Assembly (NCBI GenBank): GCA_002786025.1
Contig: NHNW01000060.1
Coordinates: 124,001 to 188,000, forward strand
Source of the DNA: Zasmidium citrigriseum
Lineage: Eukaryota; Ascomycota; Dothideomycetes; Mycosphaerellales; Mycosphaerellaceae
Direction: 5' to 3'
DNA: 64,000 nt
The notes under the pieces: generated by a model
The model's input: the letters and a program-made list of their open reading frames with translations, nothing else
Told to the model about the DNA's origin: nothing
Database searches by the model: none
Shown here: piece after piece, positions 12,962-23,517 of the stretch
Layout of the letters: each line of letters opens with the position of its first letter
How positions within the stretch are numbered: position 1 is the stretch's first letter
Made by a program: the position numbers and the translations under genes

Positions 12962-13196
12962 GGTTGTTCATGGCTATCATGATGATGAGCCTGGCATGTG
13001 ATGAGATCCCAGTGGGCTTTGGGTTGTGCGCATGAGAGTTACAGCAATGTATTAGAGCTACAAAAAATCCATTTGACCTTCCAGTCTTTTTTGAACAGGC
13101 TCGTCAACCAAGCTTATCGCACCATACGAACATCTCGGAATTCCCCTTCATTCTGATGTCCGCCAGTGCATGAGACCACAAGGTCTCGTGTCCGTT

Positions 13197-14982
13197 TCAA
13201 GCCCCTCTCCACGTCCACCACACGAGCGCAACGAAGACTGCGACAATCAGCGCTCTGACGAGCTTCAAGCGCCGCTGGCCGGCGGGCGAGGTGGGCCGAA
13301 GACAGGCTTACCAGCGATGAAGCCGATGGCGCCGGAGGTAGCGAGATTGACTGTGCTCAAGTCAGTCTACATATGTCGTTGAGCAGGGGGTTGCAACATT
13401 ACGTACCTGGGGCCTGGGTCGCGATGTTCTCGTCATCATCTGTCTCTTCCTCCTCTCCGCTGGTTGTGGTTGCGTTCGCCCCTGCGAGGATAGAAGCAGC
13501 CATGGCAAGAGGCGTTTCGGTACCAGTTGGGCCGAAAGGGCGCCCAAGTGGCCGCGAAGTCATGAGCGAGTCCTAAAACAGGATCAGACAGCCATACGAT
13601 CAATATTCAATGCTTCAATCATACCACGACTGTCGGCGACTTGACTGTAGTCTTGATAAGCGACTCGTACAGATTCCTCATGTTAGGATCGCCGGCCATG
13701 TCAGCGAGGCTGCTGCTGGCCGTAGGCGGAAGCCATCTGCGATTCGTCAGTCTTGTGTCTCTGTCATCGATGGAGTCAACCTACACTCTACTCTTGTCCT
13801 CAATAGCTTTCTTTCGCTTGCGACTCGCGGAGACATCAACCGCCAGAGCCTCTTCCATCTCATCCACCAACGCCTGCGGTATGTCACCACGCACACTGAC
13901 ATCCTCGGCCACCTTCTTCAGACCGAGTATCGCTTCAAGCACGTTTCTCGCGTGCAGGAAGATCTTCTGTGCCACCTCTTGTCGGGTGAAGGTACTGAAC
14001 TTCTGTCGGATCGAGTCGGCCATCATGATCTTCCGCTCCGGCAGGCCTGGATAGACAGGACCTTCCAACTCACCGCGAAGGGCCTCGACTTCTCCGCCAT
14101 AGCAGCTCCAGTATCGAATCTTCAGTGTCTTCAACTTAGCTTGAGCCTGCTTGAGGGTGATGCCGATGGTCTGGAGGTTCTTGTACAGGCGGCCGTCGTC
14201 TTTGTAGATCTCACGGTCGGTGGGGTGGCGAGGGTTGGATACGAGGATGATGAGGTGTTTGACTTTGGATGCGTTCTCTGGACTAGAGATTCAATCAGCA
14301 GTGTTTCCAGAAAAGTGGAAGGAGCAGGAAAATACCGAACATAGCACGGTCTCTCGATCGGCGTGCAGCCCATCGAGTCGCACCTCCAGAAAGCCCAGAT
14401 GCGCTCGGACTCGGGCAGGGCGACGAAGAGGTTCTCACCGAAGCTGCAGCATCCAGATCAGTAGAGTACCGCATCTCCGTTGTCCATATACTCACAGCAC
14501 CGAGCAGGCCTCCTCATAAATCTGCTTGTTGGCAAGCAAGATTCCCTTGTTCTTGCCGATGAAGCGAGAACCATAGTTCCCTGAGCCGCCAGGCAGGAGG
14601 CCAACGTCCTGAGCCCAAGAATCCTCAGTTGCCTCACGGCCGTACAAACCGTAGGCCGCTTCGCCATGTTCCATCTCTTGCTTCTTCTTGGCCGCCATCT
14701 TTGGTGTCAACTTCACGATGAGGAGCTCTTCGTAGATCTTGTCGCGGATCTGTGCAAGGTCAGTTGATGCACATGTGGATGAAGTGGATGCCGTACCTCG
14801 CGCGGGAATTTTCTCAAGAAAGGCGAGTCTCCAGGAGAGATATGGCCTGGTTCGATGGGGGCGCGATTGAGGACCCTGCCTTGAGATGCGTTTTCCTCAT
14901 TGACCGGAGGCATCCTGACCGGAGGCGTTCTGCTGGTCGTGCTGGCTTTTGCAGCTTTGGCCTTCTGCTTCTTGGAAGGCAT
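13197..14982 (-). CDS. 2EXR/F-box-like domain protein with C-terminal membrane segment
   Basis: Eight exons join in frame (14982-14797, 14749-14496, 14443-14336, 14282-13785, 13736-13625, 13572-13407, 13350-13312, 13252-13197), giving about 472 residues. A Lys/Ser-rich N-terminus is followed by FLRKFPREIRDKIYEELLI and later NKQIYEEACSVLFGENLF. This pair is typical of the large fungal 2EXR/DUF7730-like family, which begins with an F-box-like helix pair. The middle contains HLIILVSNPRHP and a helical, charged stretch. The last exons encode an acidic linker and a hydrophobic helix ending VFVALVWWTWRGA. The function of such proteins is unknown. Alternatively this is two genes: the first could stop at 13781 and a 110-residue tail-anchored protein could begin at ATG 13699. 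The intron 13784-13737 with a CTGAC branch site favours one gene. Confidence 0.6.
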
Positions 14983-15298
14983 GTTATGGTGGAGGTGAGA
15001 GTCGGATGGTGCGGCGTGGGCTGTGGAAGTCCAAACGGTTAAGTTTTGAAGCTCAGCGTTTGCGTGCAGCACCCCGCCAAACGTCGCAAGTCCGGAGCTC
15101 GGCGCTTAGTTTTGCCGCATGTGATGCTTGGCACGGGTTCGTGCAGGTGAATGTTGAGTGATGTGATCGGTCACTTCTTCGGGACAGATCTGGCACCTCT
15201 TACTGCGAGTTCTACTCCAATGTGACTTCGATGACTCCCAAACGGCATTCAGCAGCAGTGCTCGTCTTGATGCTCCGTAGCTACAGACGTCCTCCCCC
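14983..15298. other. No gene recognised
   Basis: 315 bp between two minus-strand genes; it must hold the promoter of the 2EXR-like gene and the 3' end of the RWD gene. No ORF is supported. Confidence 0.5.
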
Positions 15299-16012
15299 TC
15301 ACTTCATCCTCATAGCCTCCATGAAAGTCTCTTTCCTTCCTGCTTCCACATCCACCTCGGCAACAACATCGCCCATAGTTTCAACCTCGATGACCCCTTT
15401 CCCATGCTTGTACTTCCACTCCTCGTCCTCCATTTCCGATCGGACCTGGAAAGCCGCCCAGTTTAGTCCCTTCAGCTCATTGACGTGCTCGTGCACCGCT
15501 TGGGAAGGACCCGAGTAAATCAACACGCCAGGATGTCCTGGCTTTGTGACGCCTGAGATGGAAGATTCGGCCGGCGAGACACATACCTTCCGCTTGTTGG
15601 TGTTTAGGAGATGATGAAGATAGACGATGATCGTTGCCTTGGCTCCATTTTCGGGACTGGAAGCATTTTGGTCGCCGCGTTCAGTGTGCTCATCCCGCGC
15701 CTGCTGAGACGATTGCTGTTCGACCAAATCACTAAAAGAGAGGATGATGGAGTCCAGAACCTCTTCGCCAACTGGTTGGCTGACTATTGCCTGTTTGACC
15801 GCTTCTCTTTGGTCTACTTTGCCAATGCTTGCCGAGAGGATTTGTGGGAGGGTGTCGACCAGATATCCAGATGGTAGGCGTATTTTCAGACTGGCTTTCT
15901 CCATGCTATAGCTTACTTCTTGCAATCTCTCATTGAAACTGACTTGGTCAGGATACATGGATTCCAGTAGGGCAACTTCTGTGGCAAGTCGGTCGTCTCT
16001 TTCGGGTGCCAT
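15299..16012 (-). CDS. RWD domain protein, RWDD2-like (RWD + Prp3 C-terminal-like domain)
   Basis: Intronless, 237 residues. The N-terminal RWD domain (about 1-110) starts with RLATEVALLESMYPDQVSF and includes IRLPSGYLVDTLPQI. A C-terminal Prp3_C/DUF1115-type domain (about 130-235) has IIVYLHHLLNTNKRK, TKPGHPGVLIYSGP and LKGLNWAAFQVR, very similar in layout to RWDD2A/RWDD2B. RWD domains are protein-interaction modules related to ubiquitin-conjugating enzymes; the role of RWDD2 proteins is poorly known. ATG 16012 begins the open frame and the domain starts almost immediately. Confidence 0.85.
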   Translation of the reverse strand: MAPERDDRLATEVALLESMYPDQVSFNERLQEVSYSMEKASLKIRLPSGYLVDTLPQILSASIGKVDQREAVKQAIVSQPVGEEVLDSIILSFSDLVEQQSSQQARDEHTERGDQNASSPENGAKATIIVYLHHLLNTNKRKVCVSPAESSISGVTKPGHPGVLIYSGPSQAVHEHVNELKGLNWAAFQVRSEMEDEEWKYKHGKGVIEVETMGDVVAEVDVEAGRKETFMEAMRMK

Positions 16013-16989
16013 GGTGGATGCCTGTTTGCAGTGCTTCCTTGACTCGAATGTCCAGATATTGAGCGCTCAACACATGCTTGTCGCTTCGTTGATGATCGAT
16101 TGATGGGCCCTTCGTCAAGTGTCAGGAAATGTGATGGGGACGTTCTCTCCAAGTTCAAAGTGCTCGAGCACACGCGTTCAGATCATCCTGACGCCGCGCA
16201 GGATCCATCACGACAGCTCATCCCTGGGGTCAATCTTTCTCTCCTCTCTCCTCCATCCAAGCGCTTTCCTAACTCCGTCATCTGTCAAAATCTGGACCTA
16301 TCGAGGCCATCATCATGTTTAGGAGGTTTCACTGGCCTGTCTCGAGCTACCAAATCCCATAGGACCACCGCAGCGACTTAGTGTAACCTGACATCGGACA
16401 TGAACAATCTTCACCTCGGCCGAAGGAAGGATATATCTATCAAAGGCAATGCCCCGTGCAAATTCTTTTGCAACCCAACGAAAAGGACTAGCACAATGAT
16501 GGAGCTGTCTCCGTCGTAGCGTCTTGATGGTGTGCCATGCACAACTTTGCATGAGACAACCAGCAGCCGCTGTTCCCTTCGCTGCGAGTTGGAGGTAGAA
16601 AGACGGCATCGTTGCACAATAAGAACATGGCCATGCTGAACCACGCGGCAATCAAGTTCCGATGGACTTGTGAAGGGGCGTCTGATCCCTTGCTCAACCT
16701 TGAGCCGTTGGAGACATAGCGCCAGGCCTGTCTCGCCTGTAACATGGATCGACGAGCCAACGCAGACCAAGCAACTGGACATCCGTATTTTCCCAGCACC
16801 TCAGCCTATTGCATTGGTCCATTTTCACTTCTATGGACTGTGGTAGGTCGAGATAGTGGCGAAGCACTTTAGAAATTGCTAGCCACAATGGCCGTTGCAC
16901 TGGGTTGTCTCTATGGAAACTTGACTTATATCTCTCAGTCCTCCCACGATCACTTGTTAGACTCGATCCTAAATCTCCTCAGAAGCACA
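16013..16989. other. No gene recognised
   Basis: Nearly 1 kb between two divergent genes, so it holds both promoters. ORFs of about 100 codons on the minus strand at 16319-16799 overlap each other in different frames and have no domain; I consider them spurious. Confidence 0.5.
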
Positions 16990-19368
16990 ATGCGGCAGAC
17001 TCTACTCAACGTGCTTCTCGGCTTTGCCACTGGCTTCAGCAATGCGGTACCGCAACTGGATCTTTTCAACGAGTTCAATGCCTTTCCGAGAACACATTCG
17101 GCTCGTGGCATGCCCGCCACAGGGAAGAAGGGCGCAATGCTCATGAACCGAATCGCACCTTCAACTTCAACTTTGTACATTGCCAACGCAGACGGAACGA
17201 ATGCGAGAGGATTGCTGGGCAACGAGTCACGATATGAGTACCACGGTATGACATGTGTACCCTTGAGACGCGGAAGAATTGCTGACTTGTCCAGCTGCAT
17301 TCTCGCCCGATGGGGAATGGGTGACTTTCACGTCCGAACGCAATGGCGATGGCAATTCCGACTTATATCGAATTCGAACGAATGGCTCCGATTTGCAAGA
17401 ACTCATTGCCACTCCATCTGTTGAAGATGCTGGAGTCTTGTCTCCTGATGGCACGAAGCTTGCTTATGTCTCCACTGCAAATGGTTACAAGACGAATGTT
17501 TGGGTAATGGATCTGGCAACAGGCGTGAGTTGGAACTTGACAAACACGAATGCCGTCAAAGGCGTGGAATGGTCTCCTGATGGATATTTCATGCCAAGCT
17601 GGTGAGGCAATATACAATGACACAAGACAAGCTTTGGTGCTGATTTTTCTGACCCTCAGGTCACCTTCAGGAGATTGGATAGCCTTCTCGTCTGATCGGA
17701 ATACTGCTTGGACCGGACATGGAAACGGCAGTGGCTGGGAGCATACCCAGGAGCTTTCAATCTATGCCATCCGACCCAACGGGAGCGACTTTCGCCTCAT
17801 TGCGAAGAAGGATGGGTACTGTCTAGGATCGTAAGTCCTGCATTGTTGTCTTTGGTGATGCCGCTTACAAGTCTCAGGCCCAAGTGGTCGCCTTCAGGGG
17901 ATCGCATTGCCGTAAGATGCCCGCACTGCAGACCCTGCAGACACTCGACTCTTGCTAATTCGTTTCAGTTCTACGAGATGCTCAGGGAGTACACTTGGAA
18001 CTCTCATCGACCCGAAGACCTCAATTCGACTGTCAATCAGATTGCATCTGTGGATTTCGCGACTGGGAAAGACTATCGACAGGAAACCTACACCTCAACA
18101 CTCAAGATCGCACCATCATACGTGGCAGAAGATAAGATAGGTTACCTTGTCAAAGGTCCTACAGATCAGGAAGGTCTTCACTATACTGGCAGCAATAGCT
18201 CAGTGGTTCGAAGCCTACGGTCTCCATCCTGGTCCACGGACGGCAAGAAAGTGGTATATGAAGTGACAGGCTGGACAAATCGCCCCATGAAGAAGCCACT
18301 CTATAGTTGGGACGACGAGTGGGATTACCGCTTCACCGATGTGTTCCCAGACATGTCTCCACAAGGGAAGCTTGCAATCACGCAGAAGCAACTCGGCAAC
18401 TCCTCAATCGTCAAGATGAACCCCGATGGATCCGATGTGGAGATGGTCTTCGATGTATACAACACAAATCAAAGCGACCCTGCACTAGTAAAGCAGGGCC
18501 TTGCTGGCGCTTTTCAACCTTCCTGGTCACTGGATGGGGAATACATCGCTTTCGGACTGGGAGCTTGGTTTCAAGAACGAGCTGAGTACTCTGCATGGGT
18601 CTATAGAGCTGCAGCAAACGGGACTTGGTTCGAGCAGCTGACGTTCGGACCTTTGAACTCTGGCTTTCCAAGCTATAGCCACGACGGCACTCAGCTTGTA
18701 AGTGCCATAGATCCACAGCGTGTGCAGGAGACTGATGCTGCTACAACAGGTCTACCGAGTCTGGGGCTCCGAGTACGGACTACGCATTATGAATTTGAAG
18801 GATAAGAGCGTGAGAGTTCTGACAAACAACACGGGCGTGCTGAACTCTACTGGGAATGTCTACGATAACCTGTGAGAAAAGCCATGCGGTCTTGACGTTT
18901 GGAACATACATGCTGACCGAAAACAGCCCTTTCTACTCGCCTCTCGGAACCGAGGAGCGCATTGTCTTCACTCGACGCATGAACTACACAAACTTCGACA
19001 TCTGCACCATTCGCCCTGATGGAACGGATCTGAAGGTCTTGACCTCAAGCGGAGCTAACGATGCTCACGCGGTGTGGAATTATGATGGTGCGTACTCCAG
19101 AGCTCTCGTAATGATGAAGCTGATGTGTTGCAGGCCGTATCCTGTGGTCCAGCGGAGAGAAGGGTTTCAGGGCCGAAGCTGCTACTTACGATCAGACTTT
19201 CCAGCCGTATGGACAGATCTTTGCTATGGATGCTGATGGCTCGAACAAGGTAAGTGAGCAAATGGAAGGAGTGGATGTGATGTTGCTGACGTTCTGCAGC
19301 GGATCCTGACCGATAGTCTGTGGGAGGACTCCATGCCGTTGTATGTGAGGAACGAGTTCCTCGAATGA
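16990..19368 (+). CDS. Secreted PD40/TolB-like beta-propeller protein
   Basis: Nine exons (16990-17245, 17295-17601, 17660-17830, 17878-17911, 17969-18697, 18750-18871, 18927-19087, 19134-19249, 19300-19368) join in frame to 654 residues. The N-terminus MRQTLLNVLLGFATGFSNAVPQ looks like a signal peptide, which decides this start over an upstream ATG. At least seven blades carry the TolB/PD40 pattern. Examples are AAFSPDGEWVTFTSER, GVLSPDGTKLAYVS, WSPSGDWIAFSSDR, PKWSPSGDRIAFYE, PSWSTDGKKVVYE and PSYSHDGTQLVYR. Several N-x-S/T sequons (NESR, NGSD, NNTG, NSTG) fit secretion. No peptidase or other catalytic domain follows the propeller, unlike prolyl oligopeptidase-type proteins. The role is unknown; extracellular ligand or polysaccharide binding is possible. 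Confidence 0.85.
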
Positions 19369-19483
19369 TGAGAACATACACAGGGCCATTGTTCGTTATT
19401 CCCGCTAGGAGTGAGGCCAAGGTAGCGATCGAGAAAGATTACAAATAAGAATTCGTTATGAAGAAGCCGCCTTTCGAGGGCCA

Positions 19484-20650
19484 TCATTCAGCGTCCACCG
19501 CACATGGCCAGTCAGTATAATCATCCTCCGGCTTCTTGTACGGCCCATAATGGACATGGCTACCACGATCGTTCTCCGCTAGCGGACATCCTTTCTCTAT
19601 CCTCTCGACAAGATCAGGATTCGGGATATACAATCTACCGAAAGCGATCATATCAACCTTCCCCGCCTGCATCAGCTCCTCTGCTTCACACGGTGTATAT
19701 CCATCGTTGACCATTAAGAGCGTCTTGCTTCCGGCTTTCTTGATCATCGGCCCAAACATGGCAACAGTGTCAGTTCCGGGCGGAAGGTCGAATCCATCTG
19801 GTCGTCGACCGAGAAACGGCTCCACCGCTCGCCTGCTGAGACAGATGTATGCAATGTCCCTTTGCACCAGTTGCTGGATGAAGTAAGTGAAGGTCTCCAC
19901 ACATTCCTCGTACGTGGCTGCTGAATCGTTGTAGCAATCGAAAGGACTGATCTTGACTCCAATCCTCCGCGGACCGTACACCGATACCATGGCATCGACG
20001 ACTTCATGCGGAAAACGACAACGATTTTCGACTGAACCTCCGTACTCGTCCGTCCGAATGTTGGCCCGCGAGTTCATGAAGCTGTGAATCAAGTATCCAC
20101 CGAGCGCCAGTACTTCAATACCGTCGAAACCAGCTTCTTTAGAGAGGACAGCAGAATGCTTGAACTGCTCCACTACCGTCTTTGGATCCTCGATGGCTGT
20201 CAATTTCGCCGTGTTCTCCAGATACCCCCCGTCTCCCGCTCGAAACCTGCCTCTAGCAGCCTTCACGTTGCTCGGGGCCAAAACGCCAGGAAAGCTGCCG
20301 TCCCGCTTGACCCACTTCATGTTCTCATTCTGAGTTCTTCCTGCATGCCAGATCTGCATGAAGATCTTGCCACCGACCTCATGGACTGCTGATATGACGG
20401 GTTTCAAGGCTTTGACATGGTCGGCGTTGTACATCTCCGGAATGTGTTCCCACTGCGTTGCTTGTGGGCAGTTGTGGACCCCTTCTGAGATGATGAGACC
20501 AGCTGAGGCTCGTTGGGCGTAGTAATTTGCTGTCGAGGCAGTTGGCTTCATGTTGTCCACGTTGCGGTTCCGGGTCATGGATGCCATTGCGATGCGATTG
20601 GAGAGGGTGAGGTCATCTCCTAGGACAATCGGTCGCAAAAGAGAAGACAT
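19484..20650 (-). CDS. Old Yellow Enzyme family flavin oxidoreductase with altered active site
   Basis: Intronless, 388 residues, normal OYE length, a TIM-barrel FMN protein. The N-terminal MASMTRNRN holds the flavin-contacting Thr, and FMQIWHAGR is the usual strand. The region NIRTDEYGGSVENRCRF is the OYE hallmark, followed by RRIGVKISPFD and phosphate-binding VDMIAFGRLYIPNPDL. Family members reduce activated C=C bonds with NADPH. The carbonyl-binding motif normally reads H-x-x-N before G-Y-L (HSANGYL in yeast OYE1). Here it is VLALGGYLIHSF, so both the His and the Asn are replaced (Leu and Gly). Catalysis on typical enones may be lost or redirected; that is inference. Confidence 0.9.
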   Translation of the reverse strand: MSSLLRPIVLGDDLTLSNRIAMASMTRNRNVDNMKPTASTANYYAQRASAGLIISEGVHNCPQATQWEHIPEMYNADHVKALKPVISAVHEVGGKIFMQIWHAGRTQNENMKWVKRDGSFPGVLAPSNVKAARGRFRAGDGGYLENTAKLTAIEDPKTVVEQFKHSAVLSKEAGFDGIEVLALGGYLIHSFMNSRANIRTDEYGGSVENRCRFPHEVVDAMVSVYGPRRIGVKISPFDCYNDSAATYEECVETFTYFIQQLVQRDIAYICLSRRAVEPFLGRRPDGFDLPPGTDTVAMFGPMIKKAGSKTLLMVNDGYTPCEAEELMQAGKVDMIAFGRLYIPNPDLVERIEKGCPLAENDRGSHVHYGPYKKPEDDYTDWPCAVDAE

Positions 20651-21372
20651 TATGGTGGTCGTTGTGATTGATATGGATTGTTGACATCGTTGAAACAGGT
20701 TGCCGCTTTTTTATGTCCATCTTTAAAACACACAAGTAGAAAGCTGGTCACCTTGGTTGCCGCAAGACTACCACTGGAGATGAGCAAGCAAGCCAATGGT
20801 TGAGTGGTCTTTGCGACCTCAATACGAGGCGCCATATTGCCCTGGAACAATTCGTCGCCATCGATTGGTCTAAACGTGCCTTGCTGACTGCTCCAGGTAG
20901 CCGAAGAGTCGGAAATGTGCAAGACCACATCGATGTGAGATCTCGTATCTCGAAAGAAGTCTCAACGATTGCCTCAATAGGACTGTGGTATGCTATATGT
21001 CACATATGATCGACTCAAGAGCTGACAAAGTAGCCGGATGAACTTCCACCAAAGCTATGTTTAAGCTCGCATTCGCTTTCGAGCGGTCTAATGTCTGCCG
21101 TGGACTATCAAATGAATGAATCTGGGTGAGTAACTTCAAAAATCACGGACTTTGTATTGAAAAGGTTCATTATCTCCTTCAGGCGACCAGAACAAGGATG
21201 CTCGGAGTTCTTTGCGTCGTCATGCTAGGTTTCACGACGGAGGTCAGGTCATGTTCCGAGAGCTCCATCCTTCACCGCTACACATCTTGGCTCGTCAAGT
21301 GCATTCCAGCAGCTTCACCAAAGTGATATTAAGGGCTTATACTAAGACTTTGACGAGACCTACTACGCTGCA
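20651..21372. other. No gene recognised
   Basis: About 720 bp between divergent genes (OYE-like minus, AhpD-like plus), hence the promoters of both. Short ORFs at 20650-20930 and 21126-21326 have no family features. Confidence 0.5.
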
Positions 21373-22194
21373 ATGTCTCTCCTAGATGTGCTTGCAGAGT
21401 TCAGAGACAAAGAAGGAGTCTCCGATATCCTCAAGGCCAATTGGTACACAGTAGCCGTAAGTTCTGGAGCCTACATCAGCTTATTACTAGAGACTGATAG
21501 ACGCAGAGTGTTGCATTGGCTGCCTCGTCAGCCGGTTCTGAACTTGTAAAGCTGTATCGATTCGTCACAAAGGACCTCGATCTTCAAAGACAGAAGCTCG
21601 TGCAGCGTCGAATCAAGGAGGCAGTGCTCAAGACCAGTCCACTACATGGAACTCCAAAAGCCTTGATGGCACTGTTCCCACTCTTCAAGGACTTGAAAGA
21701 CGAGGAGATTGATCACTATGGACCAAGGTAAGTTCGAAGTATTGTCGATCCAGTTTCAACCAGTTCATCGGGACTGTAGATACGAATCCCTCGACGAGCC
21801 AAACGCCGCCGAAACACGCAAAAAGAAAGGACGTCTCTTCTTCGAAAAGCTTTGGGGTCCGGCAGCTGCTCAAGCCAATCTGGATTTCAACAAGAAATAC
21901 GCCCCAGATCTGTACCTCATGACATTGAACAGTCTGGAATGGTACGTCTCCGAAGACTCCATCTTGGACTTTGTCGAGTCGGAGCTTGTCAATGCTGCTG
22001 CTCTCACTTGTTCGAACTGTCCAATGCAAGCCATGTGGCATACCCGGGGGATTGTGAGGCATGGGGGGACGAAAGAGCAGGCGAAGTTTGTGCAGGAGTT
22101 GGCGTTGAGGATCGCGAAGATGTATGATGCGAAGACGGGGGAAGTCACGCCCGTGGATCAGATCGATTTCGACGATGAGAGATCACATGCTTGA
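21373..22194 (+). CDS. AhpD-like / carboxymuconolactone decarboxylase-fold protein
   Basis: Three exons (21373-21456, 21507-21727, 21780-22194) give 239 residues. The all-helical sequence contains ALTCSNCPMQAMWHTRG near residue 180, a C-x-x-C followed seven residues later by a His. This is the arrangement of the redox or proton-relay site in AhpD-like proteins. LYLMTLNSLEWYVSEDSILDF precedes it. AhpD family members act as peroxidase partners or decarboxylases. Many fungal homologues sit in metabolic clusters, but the adjacent gene is only an unrelated OYE-like gene. The substrate is unknown. The start MSLLDVLAEFRDKEGV was chosen because exon 1 splices in frame; there is no ATG near the exon 2 boundary. 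Confidence 0.75.
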
Positions 22195-22508
22195 CGAGGA
22201 TTCTGCTTTGATAGCTCTTTCTTTATCGACGTCGAACGATCAACTGCCGAGAGCGTTTGAAAACCGTCAACGACATCTTTGCAACCCGTCGATATGCAAC
22301 GGCAGCTGGGTTGGCGTCATCGGCGTCTATCAAAACAAAAGAGAGGAACGACTCTCAAGCGGTGCCAGACATCTGCTGGAAGATACTCCAGGATTCTCGA
22401 TACTCATTGACGTTGATACAGATCGATCATGTCTCCACCAATCCATGCACAATTCGTTCCAAAAGTCATATCTGGGCTCCAAAAACATGTCGAGTCCGCA
22501 GACCGGGC
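22195..22508. other. No gene recognised
   Basis: Short intergenic stretch between the AhpD-like stop and the tRNA-Val terminator. Small ORFs here run into the tRNA and are spurious. Confidence 0.5.
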
Positions 22509-22514
22509 AAAAAA
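22509..22514 (-). terminator. Pol III terminator of tRNA-Val
   Basis: A run of six T on the minus strand about 30 nt downstream of the tRNA-Val 3' end, the expected RNA polymerase III stop signal. Confidence 0.6.
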
Positions 22515-22542
22515 GAAGAGAGTGTACATCATCATGGACGTT

Positions 22543-22702
22543 TACAAGATGCCGGACTCGAACCGGCGGCCTTCTGCGAGACTCGAACCGAAGCTAAGCT
22601 TCGTGCCTTGTTAGGCAGACGTGATAACCTGAGTGAATTGTTAGATTTAAGGTTGTGGTCTGACTTGCAGCAGATGACACTAACCAACTACACCAATCTT
22701 GC
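22543..22702 (-). tRNA. tRNA-Val (AAC) with anticodon intron and a D-loop insertion
   Basis: The 160-nt gene folds as a standard tRNA only if two inserts are removed. The acceptor stem is GCAAGAT with ATCTTGT, with G1-U72 wobble. The A box TGGTGTAGTTGG and the B box GGTTCGAGTCC are intact. The anticodon stem is TCTGC/GCAGA with loop CTAACAC, anticodon AAC. The T stem GCCGG/CCGGC is perfect. Insert 1 (22608-22579, 30 nt) lies between positions 37 and 38, the canonical place for a tRNA intron. Insert 2 (22684-22629, 56 nt) interrupts the D-loop. It begins GTTAGT, has TCTAAC 12 nt before its end and ends CTCAG, like a spliceosomal intron. GGTTA is repeated at both edges. The gene may be a pseudogene unless the D-loop insert is removed. 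Confidence 0.85.
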
Positions 22703-23408
22703 GATTTGCCCCAGGTGCAATGCTCTGAGAAACCTAAGCGTGATGCCCTGGCTTTCGATGAATTGTGGATGTTCCAAATTGCATATAGAGCTTTGACAAC
22801 ATGTCTTGGCGCTAACGAGACTAGCATGTGAAAATTTCTGACTAGCGCTGGTCTCTCGGCGATCATAGGCTTCTGACTCATCATTGGAGCCGGTCAGATG
22901 CTACGGTAAGTAGTGTCAGTAGTAATGAGAGACATGGGTATGTCTGTCTTGAATCCTTGAAGTGCGACCAATCGAATGGTCAGTATAGAAAAAGTAGGCA
23001 GGAAGGACGACTCCCGAAAAGCGAATGACCAATCGATCTATCGACGAAAGACTTCCCCAAAGACACGTTGAATTGATGGCGACACGATCGTCCTTTGCAA
23101 GTTGTCGTTTAGATCAACATGTCATCAGCCTGGTTTTACACGGATTGGGCTTCCTAACTTAGCATCAATTTATCTGCAGATCCGATTAACTTTCTCCGTA
23201 GTCTTTAAAGGACGTCAAACAACACTCGTTGTCATTAGGAATGCCAAGATCAACGCTTGCTCGTTCACCAAAAATTCCCACACAACATCCAACTCGAAAA
23301 AATCCACACCAATATCCCATTTATTCCCTGCACTTCACAAATCATATACAATTGTAAAAAATCTGCAGCCAATCAAAAGCATGCTAAGTGATGTCAAAGA
23401 CATCAAAA
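22703..23408. other. No gene recognised (between two tRNA genes)
   Basis: About 700 bp, rather A+T-rich toward the tRNA-Tyr gene. Nothing beyond tRNA upstream sequence is supported. Confidence 0.5.
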
Positions 23409-23517
23409 CTCTCCTTAGCTCAGCTGGAAGAGCGTGAGACTGTAATTGCACCGTCCAGGGTTCTAACCCTGTCAAATTGTCATCTCAAGGTCCCTGGTTC
23501 GAACCCTGGAGGGGAGA
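23409..23517 (+). tRNA. tRNA-Tyr (GTA) with 36-nt intron
   Basis: The acceptor stem is CTCTCCT paired with AGGGGAG, with discriminator A. The D stem is GCTC/GAGC, and the anticodon stem TGAGA/TCTCA has loop C-T-G-T-A-A-(intron)-A, giving anticodon GTA. The intron at 23446-23481 lies at the canonical 37/38 position; nuclear tRNA-Tyr genes nearly always carry one. The T arm is CCTGG-TTCGAAC-CCTGG with one T-T mismatch. The intron itself contains a CAGGGTT/AACCCTG hairpin with a B-box-like core. A T4 run at 23526-23529 can terminate Pol III. Confidence 0.93.

Noticed and set aside
19484..22194. OYE-like plus AhpD-like genes as a metabolic cluster
   Set aside because: Only two redox genes, no synthase, transporter or regulator alongside; co-localisation alone is not enough.
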